Part shown: piece after piece, positions 45,059-52,800 of the stretch
Position numbering within the stretch: the stretch's first letter is position 1
How the letters are laid out: each line of letters begins with the position of its first letter
NCBI RefSeq assembly: GCF_030812785.1
Contig: NZ_JAUSTJ010000003.1
Coordinates: 1 to 64,000, forward strand
Direction of reading: 5' to 3'
Length of the DNA: 64,000 nt
Source: Sphingomonas kyeonggiensis
GTDB taxonomy: Bacteria > Pseudomonadota > Alphaproteobacteria > Sphingomonadales > Sphingomonadaceae
The notes under the pieces: model-generated
The model's input: the letters and a program-made list of their open reading frames with translations, nothing else
What the model was told of the DNA's origin: nothing
Database searches by the model: none
Position numbers and translations under genes: made by a program

Positions 45059-46195
45059 ATGCAGATCGCCCGCCGCCCGCTGATCGCCTCCGCCGCTGCG
45101 ATGGCGCTGCCCGCCTGCTCGGCGACCAAGGCCCGGCCGCGGCTTGCCGGCCCAGCGCGCTGCCTGCCGGCCGTCAACGTCTCGCCTGCCCGGGTCATCC
45201 GCACCGTCGCCGGGTTGCGCCCCTATCGCCCCTCCGGCTTCGTCGTCCGCGGCGAGACGCTGGGCGACAAGCGGCTCGTCCATAATTACGGCCATGGCGG
45301 CTCGGGCATCACCCTGAGCTGGGGCACTTCGCGCCTCGCGCTCGACCTGGGGCTGCCCGGGCATGGCGGTCCGGTCGCGGTGCTCGGTTCGGGGATCGTC
45401 GGGCTCACCACCGCGCGGCTCCTCCAGGAGGCGGGGTTCGCGGTGACCCTCTACGCCGCCCAGCTGCCGCCCCACACCACCTCGAACATCGCGGGCGGGC
45501 AGTGGCACCCGGCCGGCCTCTACACCGACGGCATGGTCACGCCCGCCTGGCTCGGCCAGCTCAAGGCGGCGATGGACTATAGCTGGCGCCGCTTCCAGAT
45601 CATGACCGGCGAGGAATATGGCATACGCTGGCTGCCCACCTATCTGCAGCTGCGCGACGACCCGGCTGAGGATAACACCGAGCCCGATCCCGAGAATGCC
45701 TATGAGGTCGATCCCGAGAATGCCTATGAGGTCGATCCCGCCATCCTCGGCCCCGGCGAGCATCCCTTTCCCGTCCGCCGCGTCCGCCGCTTTTCGACCA
45801 TGTATGCCGAGACCGGCCATCTGCTTCGCCAGCTGATGCGTGACGTCCAGCTGGCCGGCGGGAAGTTCGTCGTACGCGGCTTCGATACGCCCGCCGATGT
45901 CGCCGCGTTGCCGGAGCGCCTGGTCTTCAACTGCACCGGGCTCGGCGCGGGCAAGCTGTTCGGCGACACCGAGATCGAGCCGGTGCGCGGCCAGCTCGCC
46001 GTGCTGCTCCCGCAGCCCGAGGTGGAATATGCCTTTGCCGGCCGGATGGGCTATATGTTCCCGCGTGCCGACGGCATCATCTGCGGCGGCACCTTCGAGC
46101 ATGGCGAATGGGACCCGACGCCCCAGCCCGACCGGATCGCCACGATCCTCGAGCGCCACCGGGCCTTCTTCGCGGACATGAGCTGCACGGCTTGA
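45059..46195 (+). CDS. FAD-dependent D-amino-acid-oxidase-like protein, permuted motif order
   Basis: The 378-residue protein has a Tat- or lipoprotein-like leader (RRPLIASAAAMALPAC). It carries both hallmarks of D-amino-acid oxidases in reversed order. The normally C-terminal block (GLRPYRPSGFVVR, then HNYGHGGSGITLSWG) is at residues about 53-93, and the normally N-terminal FAD-binding block (VAVLGSGIVGLTTARLLQEA) follows at about 106. TTSNIAGGQWHPAG also matches the family. Such enzymes oxidise D-amino acids to keto acids. The 24-base tandem repeat at 45686-45733 adds eight residues. It lies between hslV and hslU. Confidence 0.82.
   Translation: MQIARRPLIASAAAMALPACSATKARPRLAGPARCLPAVNVSPARVIRTVAGLRPYRPSGFVVRGETLGDKRLVHNYGHGGSGITLSWGTSRLALDLGLPGHGGPVAVLGSGIVGLTTARLLQEAGFAVTLYAAQLPPHTTSNIAGGQWHPAGLYTDGMVTPAWLGQLKAAMDYSWRRFQIMTGEEYGIRWLPTYLQLRDDPAEDNTEPDPENAYEVDPENAYEVDPAILGPGEHPFPVRRVRRFSTMYAETGHLLRQLMRDVQLAGGKFVVRGFDTPADVAALPERLVFNCTGLGAGKLFGDTEIEPVRGQLAVLLPQPEVEYAFAGRMGYMFPRADGIICGGTFEHGEWDPTPQPDRIATILERHRAFFADMSCTA
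45686..45733 (+). repeat. 24-bp tandem duplication within the oxidase gene
   Basis: GATCCCGAGAATGCCTATGA plus GGTC occurs twice in exact succession and encodes DPENAYEV twice. The period is a multiple of three, so the frame is kept. Confidence 0.92.
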
Positions 46196-46256
46196 AGCGG
46201 CGGGGCCGGCCCCCAACATCGGGGTTCGAAACGAACCAGAGAACCCATTTCCCCAA

Positions 46257-47549
46257 ATGAACGAGAATCTGACGCCCAAGGCGATCGTCGCCGCCCTCGA
46301 CGCGCACATCATCGGCCAGAAGGACGCCAAGCGCGCCGTGTCGGTGGCGCTGCGCAACCGCTGGCGCCGCCAGCAGCTCTCCGCCGACCTGCGGGACGAG
46401 GTCACGCCCAAGAACATCCTGATGATCGGGCCGACCGGCTGCGGCAAGACCGAGATCAGCCGCCGACTCGCCAAGCTCGCCGACGCGCCCTTCGTGAAGG
46501 TGGAGGCGACCAAGTTCACCGAGGTCGGCTATGTCGGCCGCGACGTCGAGCAGATCGCCCGCGACCTGGTCGAGGAATCGATCCGGCTCGAGAAGGAGCG
46601 CCGCCGCGCTGCGGTGAAGGACAAGGCCGAGGAGGCGGCGATGGGCCGCCTGCTCGATGCGCTGACCGGCAAGGATTCGTCCACCGCCACGCGCGAGGCG
46701 TTCAGGCAGCGCTTCCATGAGGGCTCGCTGGACACGAGCGAGATCGAGATCGAGGTCGAGCAGGCCTCGCCGGCGCCGTTCGAAATCCCCGGCGCGCCGA
46801 TGCAGATGATCAACCTCGGCGAGATGATGAAGGGCCTGGGCGGCGCGCCGCTCAAGCGCCGCAAGCTCAACGTCCGCGCCGCCTGGGAGAAGCTCGTCGA
46901 GGAAGAGGCCGACAAGCGCCTCGACCAGGACGAGGTCAGCCGCGTCGCGCTGGCGGATGCGGAGGCGAACGGCATCGTCTTCCTCGACGAGATCGACAAG
47001 ATCGCGGTGAGCGACGTGCGCGGCGGTTCGGTCAGCCGCGAAGGCGTGCAGCGCGACCTGCTGCCGCTGATCGAGGGCACCACGGTCGCCACCAAATACG
47101 GCCCGATGAAGACCGATCATATCCTCTTCATCGCCTCGGGCGCCTTCCACGTCGCCAAGCCGAGCGACCTGCTTCCCGAACTCCAGGGCCGGCTGCCGAT
47201 CCGCGTCGAGCTGAAGGGGCTGACCGAGGAGGACTTCGTTGCGATCCTCAGCGACACCAAGGCGAGCCTGGTGCAGCAATATGCGGCGCTGCTCGGCACC
47301 GAGGGCGTGAAGATCGACTTCACCGACACCGGCATCCGCGCGGTGGCGCGCATCGCCGCCGAGGTGAATGCCGAGGTCGAGAATATCGGCGCCCGCCGGC
47401 TCCAGACGGTGATGGAGAAGCTGCTCGAGGACATCAGCTTCGGCGCCGAGGACCGCAAGGGCGAGACGCTGGTGATCGACGGCGAATATGTCGACAAGCA
47501 GCTGGCCGCGGTGGCGCGGAACACGGATTTGAGCCGCTACGTGCTGTAG
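46257..47549 (+). CDS. hslU: HslU ATPase subunit of HslVU protease
   Basis: The 430-residue AAA+ unfoldase feeds substrates to HslV. Visible are Walker A GPTGCGKTE, the pore and sensor region TKFTEVGYVGRDVEQIARDL, Walker B GIVFLDEIDKIA, FIASGAFHVAKPSDL, PELQGRLPIRVEL, and the C-terminal NTDLSRYVL tail that docks into HslV. Length is normal. It has no HslV directly upstream; the oxidase gene intervenes (61-base gap). Confidence 0.97.
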   Translation: MNENLTPKAIVAALDAHIIGQKDAKRAVSVALRNRWRRQQLSADLRDEVTPKNILMIGPTGCGKTEISRRLAKLADAPFVKVEATKFTEVGYVGRDVEQIARDLVEESIRLEKERRRAAVKDKAEEAAMGRLLDALTGKDSSTATREAFRQRFHEGSLDTSEIEIEVEQASPAPFEIPGAPMQMINLGEMMKGLGGAPLKRRKLNVRAAWEKLVEEEADKRLDQDEVSRVALADAEANGIVFLDEIDKIAVSDVRGGSVSREGVQRDLLPLIEGTTVATKYGPMKTDHILFIASGAFHVAKPSDLLPELQGRLPIRVELKGLTEEDFVAILSDTKASLVQQYAALLGTEGVKIDFTDTGIRAVARIAAEVNAEVENIGARRLQTVMEKLLEDISFGAEDRKGETLVIDGEYVDKQLAAVARNTDLSRYVL

Positions 47550-47592
47550 TTCTGTAAATTCCTCCCTCGCGAAGCGGGGAAGGATTTCTAGT

Positions 47593-48000
47593 TCACTTCG
47601 CCTTCTCGTAGGGCGTGAACTTGCCGAACATGCAATAGGTGCTCGGGATGGTCGATCCCGGATCGAGCACGCGGAAGCGGTCGTTCCGGCAGAGCTGCGA
47701 TCCGTGCACCTCCACGATCAGCGTGGTGTAGGGCCGCAGTCCCGGGCAGCTGCTGCCCAGGTCGTTGCGCCATACCGTCCTGCCCAGCGGCTTGTAGACG
47801 ATCGTCTGGTTGTCGATGATCTGCGGGCTGTCCGAATCGGTCACCGAGATGCAGTCGCGCGGGGTGCCGGCGACGCGGCCGTCCAGCACCGCGGCAAGAT
47901 CCTTCTGCGCCTCGGCCGCCTGCGAGGCCTGGATTTCGCTGCTCGCGGCACAGCCTGCCAGGGCCAGTGCTGCAGGGACGACAAGGGCAAGGCTGCGCAT
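47593..48000 (-). CDS. Small lipoprotein of unknown function, paralogue 1
   Basis: The 135-residue lipoprotein has signal MRSLALVVPAALALAGC. The mature part contains PRDCISVTD, RTVWRNDLGSSCPGL, SQLCRNDRFRVLD and YCMFGKFTPYEK. The same cysteine-spaced pattern appears in the adjacent upstream gene, so the two are tandem paralogues. GAGGAA precedes the ATG at 48000. Four conserved cysteines suggest two disulfides in the periplasm. No function is known. Confidence 0.72.
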   Translation of the reverse strand: MRSLALVVPAALALAGCAASSEIQASQAAEAQKDLAAVLDGRVAGTPRDCISVTDSDSPQIIDNQTIVYKPLGRTVWRNDLGSSCPGLRPYTTLIVEVHGSQLCRNDRFRVLDPGSTIPSTYCMFGKFTPYEKAK

Positions 48001-48011
48001 CGTCGCGTTCC

Positions 48012-48407
48012 TCACTTGCTATAGGGCACGAAGGGGCCGAGCGCGCAGGCGCCGGTCAGCATCCCGCCGATGCGCGCACGGGTCTGCACGCGGTCGCCCC
48101 GGCACATCCGGCCCGAGGTGCTGGTGATGACCGGCAGGTCGCCGCGCGAGAGGCCGGGGCAGGTGCCGACCAAGTCGCTGCGCCACACCTTGTTGCGCCC
48201 GCCGACGAACAGGATGGTGCGGGCATAGCCCTGGGTCTCGGCGAACCGGTCGCGCGGCAGGCAGTTCTGCGGCTTGCCCGGAGTCAGGCTGGCGAGGCGC
48301 TTGGCGATCTTGGCGTCGTCGCCGCGATTGGCGCCGCGCTGGGGTGCGGCATTGGCGGTGCAGGCGAGGACAAGGATCAAGGCGGCGGGAATGGCGAAGC
48401 GGACCAT
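48012..48407 (-). CDS. Small exported protein of unknown function, paralogue 2
   Basis: The 131-residue protein has a signal peptide (MVRFAIPAALILVLACTANA; an internal Cys may make it a lipoprotein). The body carries PQNCLPRDRF, NKVWRSDLVGTCPGL, GRMCRGDRVQTRA and ACALGPFVPYSK, aligning residue for residue with the downstream gene around the cysteines. Two ATGs two codons apart are possible; AGGAG spacing favours 48407. It is separated from its paralogue by 11 bases. Confidence 0.7.
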   Translation of the reverse strand: MVRFAIPAALILVLACTANAAPQRGANRGDDAKIAKRLASLTPGKPQNCLPRDRFAETQGYARTILFVGGRNKVWRSDLVGTCPGLSRGDLPVITSTSGRMCRGDRVQTRARIGGMLTGACALGPFVPYSK

Positions 48408-48455
48408 GTTCATTCTCCTGTCGCCCCCGACGGTGCGACTATAGCGCGCGATCGT

Positions 48456-49178
48456 TCAAAAGACATCCTTGGCCGCACGCCGTTCGGCGAGCTGCTCGGC
48501 AGTTTCCGCGCGCAGGAAGGGATTGGTCGCCAGCTCGAGTGCGATCGTCGTCGGCACCGTTGCCTCGCCCGTCGCGCGGGCCAGGTTCACCGCGTCCATC
48601 CGTTCGCGGATGGCCGTATTGTCCGGCTCGGCGACCAGCGCATAGCGGCCGTTCGACTGAGTATATTCATGCGCGCAATAGACCGCGGTCTCGCCCGGCA
48701 GCTTCGCCAGACGCTGCATGTTGGCGAACATCTGTGCCGCCGTCCCCTCGAACAGCCGGCCGCAGCCCATCGCGAACAGCGTGTCGCCGACGAAGATCGC
48801 CGAGTCCTCGGCGAAATGATAGGCGATGTGACCGGCAGTATGCGCCGGCACCTCGAGCACCGTCGCGACGCGGTCGCCGATGCGCACCGTGTCGCCTTCG
48901 CCGACCGGCCGGTCGGCCGTGGGGATCTTCGCCGCCTCGGCCGCGGGAGCGATCACCGTGGCGCCGGTGCGCGCCTTGATCGCGGCATTGCCGCCGGTGT
49001 GATCGGGATGCCAGTGCGTGTTCCAGATCGCGCTGATTGTCCAGCCACGCTCATCGGCTTCCTCGAGCACCGGCTCCGCCTGGGCGGGATCGACCACGAT
49101 CGTCTCGCCCGAGGCGGGATCATGGACGAGCCAGATATAGTTGTCGCTGAGGGCGGGGATGCGGACGATCTGGAGCAT
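48456..49178 (-). CDS. gloB: Hydroxyacylglutathione hydrolase (glyoxalase II)
   Basis: The 240-residue metallo-beta-lactamase-fold enzyme hydrolyses S-lactoylglutathione to lactate and glutathione. The binuclear site motif THWHPDHTGG, then VPAHTAGHIAYHF, FVGDTLFAMGCGRLFEG and the substrate-binding YCAHEYTQSN are all present. Length is normal. Glyoxalase I lies 1.4 kb upstream on the same strand, so both halves of methylglyoxal detoxification are nearby. Confidence 0.95.
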   Translation of the reverse strand: MLQIVRIPALSDNYIWLVHDPASGETIVVDPAQAEPVLEEADERGWTISAIWNTHWHPDHTGGNAAIKARTGATVIAPAAEAAKIPTADRPVGEGDTVRIGDRVATVLEVPAHTAGHIAYHFAEDSAIFVGDTLFAMGCGRLFEGTAAQMFANMQRLAKLPGETAVYCAHEYTQSNGRYALVAEPDNTAIRERMDAVNLARATGEATVPTTIALELATNPFLRAETAEQLAERRAAKDVF

Positions 49179-49187
49179 GAACCCAGA

Positions 49188-49550
49188 TTAGGAGCGCGCA
49201 TGCCCATGCGCCAGTGCCACGCTGTCCGATCGTTCCTTGCGGATACGCGCATAGCCGGCGCGAAGGCGGATCGGCTGGCAGCCGGCAAGATCGGCGGCTT
49301 TGGCGGCGATGCACACCGGCGCGCCGGGTCCGACATGCTTGAAATGCCGCATCTCGCCGACCTGGAGCACCGCCCGGCGCGGCGTCACCCCGCGGAAATC
49401 GATCTGACAGGTTTTGCCGGTCGAGGCGATGCACTTGGCGCTGGTGAAGCCGCCCGCGGCATCGACGTCGAACGCCACGTCGACGCTTACCCGGTCAGGA
49501 TCATGGCATGCGGTCAACGCGAGAAAGGAAAGCAGAATACGCAGCCGCAT
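49188..49550 (-). CDS. Small lipoprotein of unknown function
   Basis: The 120-residue protein has a lipoprotein signal (MRLRILLSFLALTAC). The mature part contains three cysteines (AKCIAS, KTCQIDF, AGCQPI) in a beta-rich region with VTPRRAVLQVGEMRHF. No family is recognised. It lies 9 bases upstream of gloB on the same strand and may be in its transcript. The upstream ribosome site is weak. Confidence 0.6.
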   Translation of the reverse strand: MRLRILLSFLALTACHDPDRVSVDVAFDVDAAGGFTSAKCIASTGKTCQIDFRGVTPRRAVLQVGEMRHFKHVGPGAPVCIAAKAADLAGCQPIRLRAGYARIRKERSDSVALAHGHARS

Positions 49551-49590
49551 ATATGCGCAGGCCCTGAAGTGTGTTATTTGAATAATACGG

Positions 49591-50619
49591 TCAGGCGCGC
49601 TTGGATGCAAGCGCGCCGGCCAGCTGCCGGACCAGCGCTTCCGCCCCGGTTGGCCGTACCCGTGCCACGCCCGTTCCCGCCCAGAGCGGCGAATAATCGC
49701 CCCGGCCATCGGCCTCCGCATGCGTACGCAGCGGCGCCAGCGCGTTGGAGCCATAGGGAAAGGCGGGGACCTCGTCGCGGATCGCTCCCAGGTCGCGCAT
49801 CAGCCGGTTCTCGATCCCCTGCGCCTCGCGGCCGGAGAAGAGGTTGGTGAAACGGGTCGCCACCTCGGTGCCGAGCAACGCGCGGAAAGGCGCCGAGATG
49901 CTGCTCTCCGGGGTGGCGAGAAAGGCGGTGCCGAGCTGGACGGCGCTTGCGCCCGCAGACAGAGCGCGGGCGATATCCGGGCCGTCGATGATCCCGCCGG
50001 CGGCGATCACCGGCACGGGGATCTTCTCGGCGAGCAGCTTGGCCAGTTGGGTGGGGTTGTGCCGGTCACCAAGGAACCAGCCCGAATGTCCGCCCGCCTC
50101 GGCGCCCTGCGCGATCACCGCATCTACGCCGCGCCGGGCGAGCCAGTGCATCTCTTCGGCCGTGGTCGCGTTGCCGAACACCAGCGCGCCGGTGCCCCGT
50201 ACCCGCGCGAGCAGCGATTCCTCGGGCAGGCCGAAATGGAAGCTGACGATCTCGGGCCGCACCCTTTCGACCGCTTCGCAGAGTGCCGCGTCGAACGGCC
50301 GGCGCAGCGGCGGCGGCGGGCCGGGCTGCACGCCCTCCTCGGCATAATAGGGGGCGAGCAGGGCCCGCCAGGCGCTTTCGTCCGGGGTGGGCTCAGGCAG
50401 ATGGTGGCAGAAGAAATTGAGGTTGAGCGGCCCCCGGACGGCGGCCCGCACTTCGGCGACCTGGCCGGCGAGCTGCTCGGGCGTCAGCATCGCGCAGGGG
50501 AGCGAGCCCACCGCGCCGCCCCGGATCGCCGCGATCGCCAGCTTCGGGCCGCCGGCACCCGCCATGGGCGCCTGCACGATCGGGGCCGAGGCCCCGAGCG
50601 CTTCGAGGAATCCTACCAC
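49591..50619 (-). CDS. Nitronate monooxygenase-type flavoprotein
   Basis: The 342-residue FMN-binding TIM-barrel protein is of the nitronate monooxygenase / NAD(P)H-dependent flavin oxidoreductase family. APIVQAPMAGAGGPKLAIAA, AQGAEAGGHSGWF (flavin-phosphate and catalytic His) and VIAAGGIIDGPDIARAL with GASAVQLGTAFLATPES are typical. It oxidises toxic alkyl nitronates such as propionate-3-nitronate, though some members act on other substrates. The GTG at 50619 overlaps the glyoxalase I stop by 7 bases; a TTG at 50646 is the alternative start. Confidence 0.88.
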   Translation of the reverse strand: MVGFLEALGASAPIVQAPMAGAGGPKLAIAAIRGGAVGSLPCAMLTPEQLAGQVAEVRAAVRGPLNLNFFCHHLPEPTPDESAWRALLAPYYAEEGVQPGPPPPLRRPFDAALCEAVERVRPEIVSFHFGLPEESLLARVRGTGALVFGNATTAEEMHWLARRGVDAVIAQGAEAGGHSGWFLGDRHNPTQLAKLLAEKIPVPVIAAGGIIDGPDIARALSAGASAVQLGTAFLATPESSISAPFRALLGTEVATRFTNLFSGREAQGIENRLMRDLGAIRDEVPAFPYGSNALAPLRTHAEADGRGDYSPLWAGTGVARVRPTGAEALVRQLAGALASKRA

Positions 50620-51068
50620 TCGCCTGTATTGGGCATCGATGCCCAAGGCTCGGCCGGGGCTAGCGGTTCGCCCGCCTGGAGCAGCTCGATCGAGATGTTG
50701 TCGGGGGTGCGTACGAACGCCATGTGGCCGTCGCGCGGCGGGCGGTTGATCGTCACGCCGCCGTCGCGCAGGCGCTGGCAGGTCTCGTAGATATTGTCGA
50801 CGCGGTAGGCGAGGTGCCCGAAATTGCGCCCGCCGCTATAGGTCTCGGCGGGGCTGCCGTCCTCGGCCGGCCAGTTCCAGGTCAGCTCTACCTCGGCATC
50901 GGCGCGCTTGCCCTCGCCCTTGCTGTCCTCGTCGGCGGCGAGGAAGATCAGCGAGAACCGCCCCTTCTCGCTGTCCATCCGCCGGACCTGCTTGAGGCCG
51001 AGCAACTCGAAAAAGGCGATGGTGGCGTCGGGATCCGTCACGCGGATCATCGTGTGGAGATAGCGCAT
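50613..51068 (-). CDS. gloA: Lactoylglutathione lyase (glyoxalase I)
   Basis: The 151-residue VOC-fold metalloenzyme converts the methylglyoxal-glutathione hemithioacetal to S-lactoylglutathione. Four metal ligands can be placed: His in RYLHTMIRV, Glu in EVELTWNW, His in NFGHLAYRV and Glu in ISIELLQ. AFFELLGLKQVRRMD is the usual N-terminal helix and strand. It overlaps the following flavoprotein gene and lies upstream of gloB on the same strand. Confidence 0.93.
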   Translation of the reverse strand: MRYLHTMIRVTDPDATIAFFELLGLKQVRRMDSEKGRFSLIFLAADEDSKGEGKRADAEVELTWNWPAEDGSPAETYSGGRNFGHLAYRVDNIYETCQRLRDGGVTINRPPRDGHMAFVRTPDNISIELLQAGEPLAPAEPWASMPNTGEW

Positions 51069-51116
51069 GGGCGGCGAGATAGGGAGCGCCGGCGGCGAGC
51101 GCCACCCCTACCAAAG

Positions 51117-51240
51117 CCCCTCCCTGGAAGGGAGGGGTCGGGGTGGGTGGAGTGCTCGCGATATGGGATGGCCGGGCGATCTGGCATCCGTATTGCCCGG
51201 ACGGGACCCACCCCTCGATCCCCTCCCTTTCAGGGAGGGG
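51117..51240. repeat. Composite inverted repeat, GGGAGGGG family, copy 2
   Basis: Left module CCCCTCCCTGGAAGGGAGGG then TCGGGGTGGGT; right module ACCCACCCCT then CCCCTCCCTTTCAGGGAGGG. This is the same two-module layout as 27004-27143. It fills the 182-base gap between the TPR protein and gloA. Confidence 0.85.
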
Positions 51241-51250
51241 AAGCAAAGCC

Positions 51251-52015
51251 CTATTTCTCCGTCGCGGAGAATTGTTCGAGCGCCTTGCGGGCGGCAGTCG
51301 CGATGCCCGTGCCAGGGGCCAGCTCGATCGCGCGGGTCCAGGCGGTGCGCGCGTCGGCCTCGTTGCCGCTCGCCGCGGCGATATTGCCCGCCTCGAGCTG
51401 GACCGAGGGATCGTCGCCCGACAGCTTCAGCGCCTGGGTGATGTCGTTCGCCGCGCGCGGCAGGTCGCTCGCGCGCCGTGCCAGCGTTGCCGAGAGCAGC
51501 CAGGCGAGCGGGTCCTTGTCGGCATAGGTCAGCGCCTTGTCGATGTCGCTGCGCGCGGTGTCCATGTCGCCGAGCGCGACCATCGCCCGTGCCCGGTCGA
51601 GATGCGCCTCGCCCAGGTCGAGCCCGGCCAGCGCGCCGGTGGCCAGCGCCGCGTCGATTGCCGCGCGGCCCTTGGCGGGCTCGCCCGCAGCGATCCAGGC
51701 ATTGCCGGCCGAGGCCCAATAATTGGGCGCGCGGGGATCCTTGCCGGTCTCCGCCTCGCGCGCAGCGTCCTCGAACGCACCTGCCGCCGCGGCCCATTTG
51801 CCCTGATTGGCATAGGCGACGCCCAGACATTGCCGCGCCAGCACGCCGCCGCCCTCGGATCGCCACTGCACCGCATCGGCGATCGCCTTGGCAGGATCGC
51901 CGGTCGCCAGGTCCATGCACTGGGTGAAGCGCGGCGGCTCCTTGCCCGGTGCGGCCGGTGCGGCAGCGGCCGGGGCGGGAACGGTCTGGAGGGCGAGGAT
52001 CAGGAACGGGAGCAT
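51251..52015 (-). CDS. Exported TPR-repeat protein
   Basis: The 254-residue protein has a short signal-like N-terminus (MLPFLILALQTVPAPAAAA). About five TPR helix pairs then follow, for example WAAAAGAFEDAAREAETG, GEAHLDRARAMVALGDMDTA, LPRAANDITQALKLSGDDP and EADARTAWTRAIELAPGTG. TPR proteins act as scaffolds; no partner is visible. Its first codons overlap the end of the alpha/beta hydrolase gene by 16 bases, so the two are co-transcribed. Confidence 0.82.
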   Translation of the reverse strand: MLPFLILALQTVPAPAAAAPAAPGKEPPRFTQCMDLATGDPAKAIADAVQWRSEGGGVLARQCLGVAYANQGKWAAAAGAFEDAAREAETGKDPRAPNYWASAGNAWIAAGEPAKGRAAIDAALATGALAGLDLGEAHLDRARAMVALGDMDTARSDIDKALTYADKDPLAWLLSATLARRASDLPRAANDITQALKLSGDDPSVQLEAGNIAAASGNEADARTAWTRAIELAPGTGIATAARKALEQFSATEK

Positions 52016-52758
52016 AGGGCGAGCACTTCCTCGAGCGCGCGCACGATCAGGGCGAGGTCCTGTTCGCGCGAGAAACGATGTTCCGCGTCCTTGACCAGCA
52101 GAGTCTGCACCATGTCTGAACGGATCGCCGCGGCCAGGCGCGGGGCGTGCTCCCAGGGCACTTCCTTGTCCTTCTGGCCATGGAGCAGCCGCACCGGCCC
52201 GCCCCAGGCGATCGGCTGGACCAGCACGCGGTTCGCCTCGCCCGAAGCCCAGAAGGCGCGGGTGGTGACGGTGGGCGTGTCGCCATAGTCGTTGGGCTGC
52301 TCGATCCGGCCGTTCTGGAGCAGCGCCAGCTTCTGCTCCATGGTGAAGCCCCAGTCGGTGAAGTCGGGCGCCGCGGCGATGCCGATCATGCCGGCGACCA
52401 TTTCCGGCCGTGCCTTGGCGATCATCGCCATGATCCAGCCGCCCATCGACGAGCCGACCAGCACCACCGGGCCCTGTACGACCGTGTCGATCATCCGCAG
52501 GGCATCGTCACGCCAGGTCGCGAGCGTCTCGTCCTCGAAATTGCCTTCGCTCTCGCCGCAGCCCGAATAATCGAAGCGCAGGAAGGCGCGGCCATTCGCC
52601 CTGGCCCATGCCTCCAGGTGCAGGGCCTTGGTACCATTCATGTCCGAGGCATAGCCGCACAGGAACAATACCGTCGGGCCGGCGCCCGGCGTATGGCGAT
52701 AGGCGAGGGCGGGGCGCGGCGGCGCCTCGGGGGCGGCGGTCTCGGGCGTGTCGGTCAT
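52000..52758 (-). CDS. Alpha/beta hydrolase
   Basis: The 252-residue cytoplasmic hydrolase has Ser nucleophile in VLVGSSMGGWIMAM, Asp in LLHGQKDKEVPWE and His in DAEHRFSREQD. The segment FLCGYASDMNGTKALHLEAW and RAFLRFDYSGCGESEG resembles ABHD10-type thioesterases, which remove acyl groups from proteins. No signal peptide is seen. It overlaps the TPR protein gene. Confidence 0.85.
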   Translation of the reverse strand: MTDTPETAAPEAPPRPALAYRHTPGAGPTVLFLCGYASDMNGTKALHLEAWARANGRAFLRFDYSGCGESEGNFEDETLATWRDDALRMIDTVVQGPVVLVGSSMGGWIMAMIAKARPEMVAGMIGIAAAPDFTDWGFTMEQKLALLQNGRIEQPNDYGDTPTVTTRAFWASGEANRVLVQPIAWGGPVRLLHGQKDKEVPWEHAPRLAAAIRSDMVQTLLVKDAEHRFSREQDLALIVRALEEVLALCSRS

Positions 52759-52800
52759 GCCCGAGCCTTAGCCATTCCGTCCGCCCGGCGGAAGCCGGAG

